Source of the DNA: HGM04593 sp045660825
GTDB taxonomy: Bacteria > Bacteroidota > Bacteroidia > Bacteroidales > Bacteroidaceae
Direction: 5' to 3'
Assembly: GCA_045660825.1 (NCBI GenBank)
Contig: JAZREN010000053.1
Coordinates: 1-64,000 of the forward strand
DNA length: 64,000 nucleotides
The translations under genes were made by a program, and so were the position numbers. Shown here in pieces: positions 17,729-24,936 of the stretch (position 1 is its first letter; the number at the start of each line of letters is the position of its first letter). The notes under the pieces were generated by a model. It was given only the letters and a program-made list of their open reading frames with translations, made no database searches and was not told where the DNA came from.

Positions 17729-17759
17729 ACTGAAAGCCGAGGTCAACGACCGAGGTTTC

Positions 17760-17836
17760 GACAATGCCGGCAGCATCTCGTCAAGCGAAGTGCCGCGATA
17801 GTGGCACCGCTTGGGTTGCGAACAGACGGCGTTGTC
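17760..17836. repeat. Nested inverted repeats between pheT and yebC
   Basis: GACAATGCCG (17760-17769) pairs with CGGCGTTGTC (17827-17836), with one G-T pair. Inside it, AAGCG-AA-GTGCC (17783-17794) pairs with GGCACCGCTT (17803-17812). The structure is preceded by a duplicated CCGAGGT and followed by a CTGAAAGGTTAAAACTGAAA tract. No T-run follows, so it is not a standard terminator; it may be a structured intergenic RNA or a small palindromic repeat. Confidence 0.45.
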
Positions 17837-17909
17837 AAAACTGAAAGGTTAAAACTGAAAGGTGTCAGCTGAATTTAAAATAAATAAATTACAAATTAAA
17901 TAAATTACT

Positions 17910-18635
17910 ATGGGTAGAGCATTTGAATACCGTAAAGCTGCAAAATTGAAAAGATGGGGTAATATGGCACGCGTATTTACCCGTGTTGGAAAACAGATTG
18001 CCATTGCCGTTAAGGCAGGTGGTCCTGACCCCGATACAAACTCACACTTGCGTGCTATCATCGCCAATGCAAAACGTGAGAACATGCCAAAGGACAACAT
18101 TGAGCGCGCTATCAAGAACGCGATGGGTAAGGACCAGAAGGACTACAAGGAGGTACCATACGAGGGTTACGGTCCTTTCGGTATCGCAATCTTTGTAGAT
18201 GCTGCAACTGACAACACCACACGTACCGTTGCCAATGTACGCGCTGTCTTCAACAAGTTCGGTGGTACACTTGGTACACAGGGTAGCCTTGACTTCATGT
18301 TTACACAGAAGAGCGTGTTTACATTCACAAAGAAGGATGGCCTTGACATGGATGAGTTGATTCTCGACCTCATTGATTATGGTGTAGAGGAGGAGTATGA
18401 CGAGGAGGAGAATGAAATCACAATCTACGGTGACCCTAAGTCTTTCGGCGCAATTCAGAAGGCGCTCGAGGAGAAGGGCTTTGAAATTACAGGTAGTGAG
18501 TTCACACGTATTCCTAACGACCTGAAGGACGTTACTGAGGAGCAGCGTGCTACAATTGACAAGATTGTTGAGCGCCTCGAGGAGGACGACGACGTTCAGA
18601 ACGTTTATACAAACATGAAGCCATTGGAGGAGTAA
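17910..18635 (+). CDS. yebC: YebC/PmpR family protein
   Basis: The 241-residue protein has the family's opening (MGRAFEYRKAAKLKRWG in place of the usual GHSKW...) and conserved blocks ITVAVKAGG-like IAIAVKAGGPDPD, AKRENMPKDNIERAIK and FVDAATDNTTRTVANVR. The acidic insertion VEEEYDEEENEITIYG is typical. YebC proteins were first described as DNA-binding regulators; later work links them to relief of ribosome stalling at proline stretches. I therefore keep the name neutral. It stands alone and ends at a strong terminator. Confidence 0.92.
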   Translation: MGRAFEYRKAAKLKRWGNMARVFTRVGKQIAIAVKAGGPDPDTNSHLRAIIANAKRENMPKDNIERAIKNAMGKDQKDYKEVPYEGYGPFGIAIFVDAATDNTTRTVANVRAVFNKFGGTLGTQGSLDFMFTQKSVFTFTKKDGLDMDELILDLIDYGVEEEYDEEENEITIYGDPKSFGAIQKALEEKGFEITGSEFTRIPNDLKDVTEEQRATIDKIVERLEEDDDVQNVYTNMKPLEE

Positions 18636-18661
18636 AAAACTCTCTTGGTGTTATTATATAT

Positions 18662-18694
18662 AAGGTCGCGTGCGTGCACGCGACCTTTGTTTTT
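18662..18694 (+). terminator. Intrinsic terminator of yebC
   Basis: AAGGTCGCGTG (18662-18672) pairs perfectly with CACGCGACCTT (18677-18687), loop CGTG, followed by TGTTTTT. Confidence 0.85.
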
Positions 18695-18750
18695 GCTTTA
18701 TTTTAGGTGACAATATATATTGACCTACAGTTTTCAAGCCTCGTTCCTAA

Positions 18751-18873
18751 TGTCATTTCGAACGAAGCAACGGTCGACGCCCGAAGGGGCTAAAGTCAAT
18801 GTGAGAGATCTGTTCCTTGTGTGAGGAATCTCAAGGATAATTATGAGATATCTCCCATGCGGTCGATATGACA
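18751..18873. repeat. Imperfect inverted-repeat element in the yebC-membrane protein gap
   Basis: The ends TGTCATTTCGAAC (18751-18763) and GGTCGATATGACA (18861-18873) are complementary at 11 of 13 positions. Inside are paired GAGAGATC / GGAATCTC segments and the palindrome GAGATATCTC (18845-18854). The pattern 'GTCATTTCGA...GAGAxATCTC' looks like a dispersed non-coding palindrome common in Bacteroidetes intergenic DNA. It has no ORF. Only one copy is in this window, so family membership is from memory. The rest of the 388-bp gap is AT-rich apart from the promoter at its right end. Confidence 0.45.
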
Positions 18874-18942
18874 TATGTACTGAAATTTAAAGCTATATTA
18901 TTCCCCTTTCTTTTATTGTATGCAAAAATAATGTCAAAAATA

Positions 18943-18974
18943 TTTGTCTATATGTAAAGTTTGGTTTACATTTG
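18943..18974 (+). promoter_or_regulatory. Promoter of the membrane protein/Xre pair
   Basis: TTTG (18943-18946), 20 bp, TACATTTG (18967-18974): an exact match to the Bacteroidetes consensus. It lies 49 bp before the start of the membrane protein gene. Confidence 0.75.
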
Positions 18975-19023
18975 CAATGTATTCGAATACATAACAGGTT
19001 TATTTAACATTAAATGTAACATT

Positions 19024-19425
19024 ATGAAGACAATGCTTTTTCCACACGGCTTTCAAAAGTGGGGCTGGTGTATTTTTGCAGTAGGTGTGATATCCGGTAT
19101 TTATGCTTTGGTGACGGATTATGGCACAGGTCCTCTTGTGAACAATATTGCCATCATCGGCACGGTGTCCGGCGCAATACTCGCTACCTGTTCAAAGGAG
19201 AAAGTCGAAGACGAAATGGTTCGTCAGGTACGTTTGAGTTCTTTGCTTGTGGCACTTTACGTCAATTATGCAGTGTTGATCATCTGCTCCTTGTTTATAT
19301 ATGACTTGGATTTTCTGTCGGTGATGGTTTACAATATGTTCACAATGCTGCTTATCTTTATGGTTGTTTTCCGCTACCGTATGTGGCGTTTAAATAAGGA
19401 GGCTAAAGATGAAGAACAGGATTAG
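19024..19425 (+). CDS. Small integral membrane protein paired with an Xre regulator
   Basis: 133 residues with four hydrophobic segments in two hairpins (about 12-30, 38-55, 72-92, 97-117) and a charged cytoplasmic tail NKEAKDEEQD. No catalytic motif. The next gene, a 66-residue HTH protein, overlaps it by 17 bp, so the two are translationally coupled. This arrangement (DUF2178-like membrane protein plus tiny Xre regulator) recurs in many bacteria; function unknown, perhaps a sensor/anti-regulator pair. The ATG at 19024 is chosen because the promoter lies between it and the in-frame upstream start. Confidence 0.75.
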   Translation: MKTMLFPHGFQKWGWCIFAVGVISGIYALVTDYGTGPLVNNIAIIGTVSGAILATCSKEKVEDEMVRQVRLSSLLVALYVNYAVLIICSLFIYDLDFLSVMVYNMFTMLLIFMVVFRYRMWRLNKEAKDEEQD

Positions 19426-19609
19426 GGTTGCGCGTGCCGAGGTGCGCATGACGCAGCAACAGTTGGCCGAGGCCATTGGTGTCAGCCGTCAGACAATAAA
19501 TGCCATTGAGAGCGGCAAGTTCGTGCCGTCGACGGTGCTGGCGTTGAAAATGGCGCAAATTTTTGAGAAACCGGTTGAGGAAATCTTTATGTTGGACGAT
19601 GAAGATTAG
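19409..19609 (+). CDS. Xre-family helix-turn-helix transcriptional regulator
   Basis: A 66-residue single-domain regulator. MKNRIRVARAEVRMTQQQLA leads into the HTH with recognition helix SRQTINAIESGK, followed by VPSTVLALKMAQIFEKPVEEIF. This is the compact YozG/HigA-like form that consists of little beyond the DNA-binding domain. It overlaps the end of the membrane protein gene in another frame and ends just before a perfect palindromic terminator. It probably controls its own operon; no operator could be identified. Confidence 0.88.
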   Translation: MKNRIRVARAEVRMTQQQLAEAIGVSRQTINAIESGKFVPSTVLALKMAQIFEKPVEEIFMLDDED

Positions 19610-19610
19610 T

Positions 19611-19658
19611 AAACATTTAACGCAGAAGCAATTGCTTCTGCGTTAAATGTTTTATCTT
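19611..19658. terminator. Perfect 42-bp palindrome acting as terminator
   Basis: AAACATTTAACGCAGAAGCAA (19611-19631) is followed directly by its complement (19632-19652). It ends the Xre operon and overlaps the stop codon of the minus-strand Pro/Gly-rich frame, so it can serve both directions. Confidence 0.8.
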
Positions 19659-19879
19659 GTAAACCCGGGTGGCCTTGTTTGTCCGCCTTGTCCGCCGAAT
19701 CCCGGCGGGCGACTGTTGCCTCCACCAAAGCCGGGAGGCCGTGAACCGCCGAATCCCGGAGGTGAAACAGTTGGCGGACGTGGAACAGGACGGGGTGGCG
19801 GCGGTGGCATTGGGCGCACCACGGGACGGTAGTGCAGTGGTGCATGCCACAGCCAGACGGGTGGGGTGTCATTTGTCAG
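19652..19879 (-). pseudogene. In-frame 75-codon Pro/Gly-rich extension beyond the TGA of the DUF4251 gene
   Basis: Directly after the DUF4251 stop codon TGA (19880-19882, minus strand) the same frame stays open for 75 codons to a TAA at the terminator. It encodes LTNDTPPVWLWHAPLHYRP, a Pro-rich part (RPMPPPPPRPVPRPP) and four copies of the motif PPGFGG/RPPGFT. The composition and repeats look like real protein. No ATG opens this frame except one 26 codons in (MPPPPPR). The simplest reading is a C-terminal tail cut off by one nonsense change (for example TGG to TGA), or stop-codon readthrough; a sequencing error is possible. Confidence 0.55.
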
Positions 19880-20560
19880 TCAGTAGTAACCGCTTGTTCC
19901 CTCAATTATTCCCGCATTGCCATAAGGGTATATGTATCCGCTCATTGTCATGCTGCTGTTGTTGTAGTTGGGGTTTACGGTTGCTGTTGCCTGGTTGCTG
20001 CCGGCCGAGAGCATGACGCTGACGGTTGCCGAAATTTCGCTGCCGAAGATGCTGAAGCTGTAGTACACGTTTCCGTAACGGTCAATGCTCATCTGTTCAT
20101 TCCCAACGCGTCCGGTGAGTGTTATGCCACCCAAACCGTTTGGCGAATAGATGTTGCTGCTGTTGAGTGCAGTCTGCACTGTTGCTGTTCCGTTGTTGAT
20201 GGAGATGAAGTTGGTGCTCTCGGTGACAAGGTTGGTTGCTCCGTTGTTGAATGCCACGTTCGAAGCTTCCAGTGCCCATGAACCGTCCTTGAGTGCGGCG
20301 ACGGCCTGTAGGTATTGCACAGAGTCGTTGTGTATCTCAATCCTCTCTTCGGCGGCACGCTTGCGTAGCCTTTCGGCGCGCCATGCAGCCTCTTTTTCTC
20401 TGCGGGTCATCTTTTTCTCCTGTGCCGATGCATTGGAACATATTGCAATAATCAGCATTAGTGTTATTAGCAGATACTGCCCAATGAATGACGGTACATA
20501 TTCGTTGCTCTTTACCGGAGCATACTCTTTTCTTGCTGTGGGTTCTGTTGACTCTTTCAT
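19880..20560 (-). CDS. DUF4251 domain-containing exported protein
   Basis: A 226-residue protein. The first 30 residues are polar, then comes one hydrophobic segment (YLLITLMLIIAICSNASA) that serves as a late signal sequence or anchor, cleavage near ASA-Q. A basic linker (KKMTRREKEAAWRAERLRKR) leads into the DUF4251 domain (about 75-220), rich in beta strands with Asn/Ser/Gly. This Bacteroidetes family is of unknown function, probably periplasmic. It has its own minus-strand unit, divergent from the GH43 gene. The frame does not really end at the stop: see the Pro/Gly-rich extension. Confidence 0.8.
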   Translation of the reverse strand: MKESTEPTARKEYAPVKSNEYVPSFIGQYLLITLMLIIAICSNASAQEKKMTRREKEAAWRAERLRKRAAEERIEIHNDSVQYLQAVAALKDGSWALEASNVAFNNGATNLVTESTNFISINNGTATVQTALNSSNIYSPNGLGGITLTGRVGNEQMSIDRYGNVYYSFSIFGSEISATVSVMLSAGSNQATATVNPNYNNSSMTMSGYIYPYGNAGIIEGTSGYY

Positions 20561-20758
20561 AACGCTTACTTGTTTAAAGGTTCTTACTTAAAACAAACAA
20601 CATGGTGTTATGCACGTCGCCAATAGGCGTTAGATGGCAATTTTAACCCTATTTTGCGCGGGTTTTGCTGTTTTTAAATTTATTTCCTTGTTTTTTTATG
20701 TTAATAATGTTTGTTTTGCGTAAAAATTCATATCTTTACAAATAAATAGGTTCAATAG

Positions 20759-21802
20759 GTGAGAAAAAGTTTTGTCATATACCTCTTTTTGGCGTTTATG
20801 CTTGTTGCCTGTGGCGGCAATGAAAAGGGTGGTGTACAAGGTGACGGTTGGACTTTTGCACCGCCTGCCGGTGTGGCACTCGATACCGTTTCAATGGATG
20901 ATGTAGAGATGAAGAATCCATTTATCCGTTACGAGCGCGAGGACGATTGCTATTATATGGTTGGCGATGGCGGTTACATGTGGGTGAGTGGCGACCTGCG
21001 CAGCTGGGTTGGCCCCTACGATGTCCTTGACCAGGACACTGCATCATGGATTGGTGCAGAGCCTGTGATTACATCGCCCGAGATTCACAAGTTCGCCGGC
21101 AAGTACTATTATATGGCAACCTTTGAACGCCCCGATGTCGTGCTGCAGGATGCCGATGGCCGTCCTTTTGCACGCCGTTCGTGCGTGGCGCTGGTGGCCG
21201 ACGATATCCGTGGTCCATACAGGACTATTGACAGTAGCAGTAGTCTGCTTGTTGAGAGCGAGATGGCTGCGCACCCTACGTTTGGCGTTGACCCTCTTGG
21301 TGCATCGTATATGATATACACCCATCAGGGTGAGCAGAATGGCGACGGAACAGTTCAGATTGTCCGTTTCTCGGACGACATGGGAAGCCGTGTAGGCGAG
21401 GCATACATAATGTTCTCGGCTGCAAGGAATATGTGGTCGGGCGAGGTGGTTGATGGTGAAAGACGCTTTTCACCGGTGATGGAGGCTCCGTTCCTGTTTA
21501 TTACAGATGAAAGTGAGATGGGAATATTGTTTACATCATATATCGGTGGCGAGATGGCGATTGGTGTAGCTTATACCATGACGGGCGAATATGGATACAA
21601 TGGCCCTTGGGTGGTAGAGTCGCAGCCATTGCTCACAGGTGGTGTGGGCAGTGCCTCAATCTTTACCGATTACGATGGCACAAAGGTTCTTGTGGTGAAC
21701 AAGGATACCGTAGTTGACGGTGTAGCGAAGAGCGTGCCGCAACTGTTTAAACTTGACATGCAGTTTGATAAACTAAAAATTGAAGGACACTATAAATTTT
21801 AA
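20759..21802 (+). CDS. GH43-like five-bladed beta-propeller lipoprotein
   Basis: A 347-residue lipoprotein (signal MRKSFVIYLFLAFMLVAC, lipobox LVAC) starting with GTG. The glycoside hydrolase 43 fold is indicated by blade motifs PFIRYEREDDCYYM, SPEIHKFAGKYYYM and MEAPFLF, the last holding the usual general-acid Glu. The first catalytic Asp, normally in a 'DP' motif, seems to be Asn here (MKNPFI), so activity may be lost or altered. It lies 5 bp before nagB, so the pair is one operon, which suggests amino-sugar-containing glycans as targets. Likely exposed on the periplasmic or outer-membrane face. Confidence 0.8.
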   Translation: MRKSFVIYLFLAFMLVACGGNEKGGVQGDGWTFAPPAGVALDTVSMDDVEMKNPFIRYEREDDCYYMVGDGGYMWVSGDLRSWVGPYDVLDQDTASWIGAEPVITSPEIHKFAGKYYYMATFERPDVVLQDADGRPFARRSCVALVADDIRGPYRTIDSSSSLLVESEMAAHPTFGVDPLGASYMIYTHQGEQNGDGTVQIVRFSDDMGSRVGEAYIMFSAARNMWSGEVVDGERRFSPVMEAPFLFITDESEMGILFTSYIGGEMAIGVAYTMTGEYGYNGPWVVESQPLLTGGVGSASIFTDYDGTKVLVVNKDTVVDGVAKSVPQLFKLDMQFDKLKIEGHYKF

Positions 21803-21807
21803 GAATT

Positions 21808-22617
21808 ATGCGTTTAATTATTCAGCCAAACTACCAGCAGATTTCTTGCTGGGCTGCATCTTATGTAGCAAAGAAGATCAATGATTTTAATCCTACACCC
21901 GAGAAACCTTTCGTTCTTGGTTTGCCTACAGGTGGTACTCCACTCGGTACTTACAAGGAGTTGATTAACCTCTACAACAAGGGTGTTGTAAGTTTCCAGA
22001 ATGTTGTCACATTCAACATGGACGAGTACGTTGGTTTGCCCGAGGAGCACCCCGAGAGCTACCACTCATTCATGTGGAACAACTTCTTCAGTCACGTTGA
22101 CGTAAAGAAGGAGAACGTGAACATCCTCAACGGTAACGCAGAGGATTTGGTTGCAGAGTGCGCACGCTACGAGGCAAAGATCAAGTCTTACGGTGGTATC
22201 GATTTGTTCCTCGGTGGTATCGGCCCCGACGGTCACATCGCTTTCAATGAGCCAGGTTCATCACTCGCTTCACGCACACGTATCAAGACTTTGACAACCG
22301 ATACAATCATTGCAAACTCTCGTTTCTTTGACAATGACATCAATAAGGTTCCAAAGACTGCTGTTACTGTAGGTGTTGGTACAGTTATGGATGCCAAGGA
22401 GGTTCTCATCCTCGTTAATGGCCACAACAAGGCTCAGGCTCTCTATCACGCTGTTGAGGGCAATATCACACAGATGTGGACTATCAGCGTTCTCCAGATG
22501 CACCAGAGCGGTATCATCGTTTGCGACGATGCTGCAACAGTTGAGTTGAAGGTTGGTACTGTCAACTACTTCAAGGATATCGAGCGCAACAACTTAGAGC
22601 CATTCTACGCAAAGTAA
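21808..22617 (+). CDS. nagB: Glucosamine-6-phosphate deaminase
   Basis: Converts glucosamine-6-phosphate to fructose-6-phosphate and ammonia, the last step of amino-sugar catabolism. The 269-residue protein has normal length. Visible motifs are LGLPTGGTPLGTY (phosphate loop), TFNMDEYVGLP with the catalytic Asp, and GGIGPDGHIAFNEPGSS with the active-site Asp/His region. It follows the GH43-like lipoprotein with a 5-bp gap and is followed by a terminator. Its product links to the amino-sugar recycling genes elsewhere in the window (BadF-type kinase, AmpG-like carrier). Confidence 0.95.
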   Translation: MRLIIQPNYQQISCWAASYVAKKINDFNPTPEKPFVLGLPTGGTPLGTYKELINLYNKGVVSFQNVVTFNMDEYVGLPEEHPESYHSFMWNNFFSHVDVKKENVNILNGNAEDLVAECARYEAKIKSYGGIDLFLGGIGPDGHIAFNEPGSSLASRTRIKTLTTDTIIANSRFFDNDINKVPKTAVTVGVGTVMDAKEVLILVNGHNKAQALYHAVEGNITQMWTISVLQMHQSGIIVCDDAATVELKVGTVNYFKDIERNNLEPFYAK

Positions 22618-22645
22618 TTTGAGAAGATTGCTTTTATGAAATATG

Positions 22646-22679
22646 TCGGCTGCCCCTTGTGGGGCGGCCGATGTTTTTT
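22646..22679 (+). terminator. Intrinsic terminator of the GH43-nagB operon
   Basis: TCGGCTGCCCC (22646-22656) pairs with GGGGCGGCCGA (22661-22671), loop TTGT, followed by TGTTTTTT. Confidence 0.85.
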
Positions 22680-22728
22680 GTATATAGCTGAAACAGTGTT
22701 CTCTTTTGTCATTTATCGCGTTAATAAT

Positions 22729-22759
22729 TTTGTAGTGCCTTTAAGTTTTTTTACCTTTG
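22729..22759 (+). promoter_or_regulatory. Promoter of the peptidase-ABC-lyase operon
   Basis: TTTG (22729-22732), 19 bp, TACCTTTG (22752-22759): exact consensus, 44 bp before the peptidase start. Confidence 0.75.
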
Positions 22760-22803
22760 TAGATTGAATTATAGTCTATACTTAGGATAATAAAACCAAT
22801 ACT

Positions 22804-24105
22804 ATGAATAAGAGATTTTTTACCCTGTTGTCATTGCTTTTTGCTGTGTTGTTTGTTAACGCACAGAACAGTGACGTTGAGAAAATGTTGAAGGAGATTA
22901 AGGCTGTTACAGGCTTTGAGAAGATTCAGAAAGTCGATACCACACGCCAGTACTACCTGATGAAGGTGACTCAGTTGCTCGACCCTCAGAATCCTGCTGC
23001 CGGAACATTCGAGCAGCGTGTGATGCTTGGTCACCGTGGCTATGACCGCCCAATGGTTGTTGTTACCGAGGGTTATGGTGCCGACTATGCTTTCAACAGC
23101 CCACGCTACATGGAAGAGCTTACCAAGATTATGGACGCAAACATTCTGTTCGTTGAGTACCGCTATTTCTCGGGCTCAATGCCACAGCCATGTAACTGGG
23201 AGTATCTCACCGTTGCAAATTCAATGGCCGACTACCACAACATCATCACCTCGTTCAAGCCTTTCTATTCTAAGAAGTGGGCTTCAACAGGTATCAGCAA
23301 GGGTGGTTCAACATCAATCTTCCTGCGTGCATACTATCCCGAGGATATTGATGTCTCAGTTCCTTACGTTGGTCCATTGAGCTGCGCTGTTGAGGACGGC
23401 CGTCACGAGTCTTTCCTTGAGCAGGTATCGACAAAGGCAAACCGCGATGCCATCCGCGCTTTCCAGACCGAACTCTTTGAGCGCAAGGAGCGCCTGATGC
23501 CAATGTTCGATGAGTTCTGCTTGAAGAACGACCTTGTTTTCCGTGTGCCTACATCAAACGTGTATGACCTCTTGGTTCTTGAGTACCAGTTCTCAATGTG
23601 GCAGTGGGGTACACCAACAAATACAATCCCTGCACTTGACTCTGATGACAAGACAATCTTTGACTACTTTGTGAAGATGTGTGGCCCTGACTATTTTGCA
23701 GCAGGCAGCAACATCGAGTCATTCTTTGTACAGGCTGTGAAGGATTTCGGTTACTATGGCTACAACATCGAGCCATTCCACAAGTATGTGAATGCCGAGG
23801 ATGTTGAGGGTTACCTCAAGCGCGTTCTCCTTCCCGAGCAGTTTGCCGATGTAAAGTTCGACGACAGCAACTACCGTTTTGTTACCGACTACTACACCGA
23901 GAATGATCCTAAGGCCATCATGATCTATGGCGAGGTTGACCCTTGGACTGCAAGCGGTGTTACATGGTTGCGCGACCGTAACAAGCAGAACATCAAGATT
24001 TTTGTTCAGCCTGGCGGTAGCCACACAGCACGCATCCTGAACATGCCCGAGGATATGCGCAACGAAATCCTTGAGCAGCTCAACGAGTGGATGGAGTATA
24101 AGTAA
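22804..24105 (+). CDS. Peptidase S37 (PS-10 tripeptidyl aminopeptidase) family protein, exported
   Basis: A 433-residue alpha/beta-hydrolase serine peptidase with a signal peptide (cleavage near VNA-Q). The oxyanion and early strand motifs are VVVTEGYGADY and FVEYRYFSGS; the nucleophile lies in STGISKGGS (S165); the acid is probably in GEVDPW and the His in GGSHTARI near the end. S37 enzymes release tripeptides from protein N-termini, and in Bacteroidetes are probably periplasmic. It is the first gene of an operon and its stop codon overlaps the ATG of the ABC ATPase by one base (TAATG). Confidence 0.85.
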   Translation: MNKRFFTLLSLLFAVLFVNAQNSDVEKMLKEIKAVTGFEKIQKVDTTRQYYLMKVTQLLDPQNPAAGTFEQRVMLGHRGYDRPMVVVTEGYGADYAFNSPRYMEELTKIMDANILFVEYRYFSGSMPQPCNWEYLTVANSMADYHNIITSFKPFYSKKWASTGISKGGSTSIFLRAYYPEDIDVSVPYVGPLSCAVEDGRHESFLEQVSTKANRDAIRAFQTELFERKERLMPMFDEFCLKNDLVFRVPTSNVYDLLVLEYQFSMWQWGTPTNTIPALDSDDKTIFDYFVKMCGPDYFAAGSNIESFFVQAVKDFGYYGYNIEPFHKYVNAEDVEGYLKRVLLPEQFADVKFDDSNYRFVTDYYTENDPKAIMIYGEVDPWTASGVTWLRDRNKQNIKIFVQPGGSHTARILNMPEDMRNEILEQLNEWMEYK

Positions 24106-24896
24106 TGGGCAACGTGGCGCTCTCAATAGGTGACGCGACAATAGGTTACCGCGACGGAAAGTCTGTTGTGCCTATTGTTACAGCAATCAATGCTACGCTG
24201 TGTGCGGGCGAGGTTGTTGCGCTCATTGGAATGAACGGCGCCGGCAAGTCTACTCTCCTGCGCACGCTGTCGGCTTTTCAGCCACTGCTGTCGGGGAAGA
24301 TAGAGTTAGCAAAGGGTGATATTGCGCGCCTATCATCGGCCGAACTTGCAAAATGCGTGTCGGTGGTGCTTACCGAGAACAGTTTTGCAACCCTCACGGT
24401 GAGTGAGCTTGTCTCTTTGGGACGCACACCATATACCGGTTTCCTTGGCCGTTTGACAAGCGAGGACAAGGCTGTGGTTGCGGCGGCAATGGAAAAGGTG
24501 GGTGTCACGCATCTTACGGGTCGCGTGGTAACGACACTCAGCGATGGCGAGAGGCAGAAATGCCTTATAGCAAAGGCTATAGCACAGCAGACACCGCTGA
24601 TGCTGCTTGATGAACCCACGGCGTTCCTCGATTTCCGCAGCAAGGTGCAGCTGTTCCGCACGCTTCGCACATTGGCTGCCGAAGACGGCAAGGCTGTGGT
24701 AGTGTCAACGCATGACATTGAAATGGCACTGCGCTTCGCCACCAAGCTGTGGCTCATATGCGATGGTCGCCTGTACGAGGGTGGTGCACAGCAGCTCGCA
24801 GCCGATGGAATGCTGCAACGCTTTATTGACGGCGACGGCATAGTATACGACAAAGAAAACAATAGAATAGAAATAACACACGAAGGGGCTTTTTGA
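24105..24896 (+). CDS. FecE/BtuD-like ABC transporter ATP-binding protein (no permease nearby)
   Basis: A 263-residue ATPase of the iron-siderophore/cobalamin importer class. Walker A is GMNGAGKST (42-50), the signature LSDGERQK is near 145, Walker B is LMLLDEPTAFLDF, and the switch His lies in VVVSTHD. Normally such a subunit is encoded with a permease (FecCD) and a binding protein, but none is in this 64-kb window. Here it is translationally coupled to a peptidase upstream and followed 40 bp later by a C-S lyase. It may serve a transporter encoded elsewhere. Confidence 0.88.
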   Translation: MGNVALSIGDATIGYRDGKSVVPIVTAINATLCAGEVVALIGMNGAGKSTLLRTLSAFQPLLSGKIELAKGDIARLSSAELAKCVSVVLTENSFATLTVSELVSLGRTPYTGFLGRLTSEDKAVVAAAMEKVGVTHLTGRVVTTLSDGERQKCLIAKAIAQQTPLMLLDEPTAFLDFRSKVQLFRTLRTLAAEDGKAVVVSTHDIEMALRFATKLWLICDGRLYEGGAQQLAADGMLQRFIDGDGIVYDKENNRIEITHEGAF

Positions 24897-24936
24897 GTCG
24901 CTTCAAGAACATAAACTAAAACAATTCATTACTGTA

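Noticed and set aside
19606..19872. 88-codon minus-strand frame beginning ATG at 19872, overlapping the Pro/Gly-rich tail
   Set aside because: It has an ATG, but its product is Cys/His-rich and irregular, while the frame in phase with DUF4251 gives clean PPGFGG repeats. The latter is much more protein-like.
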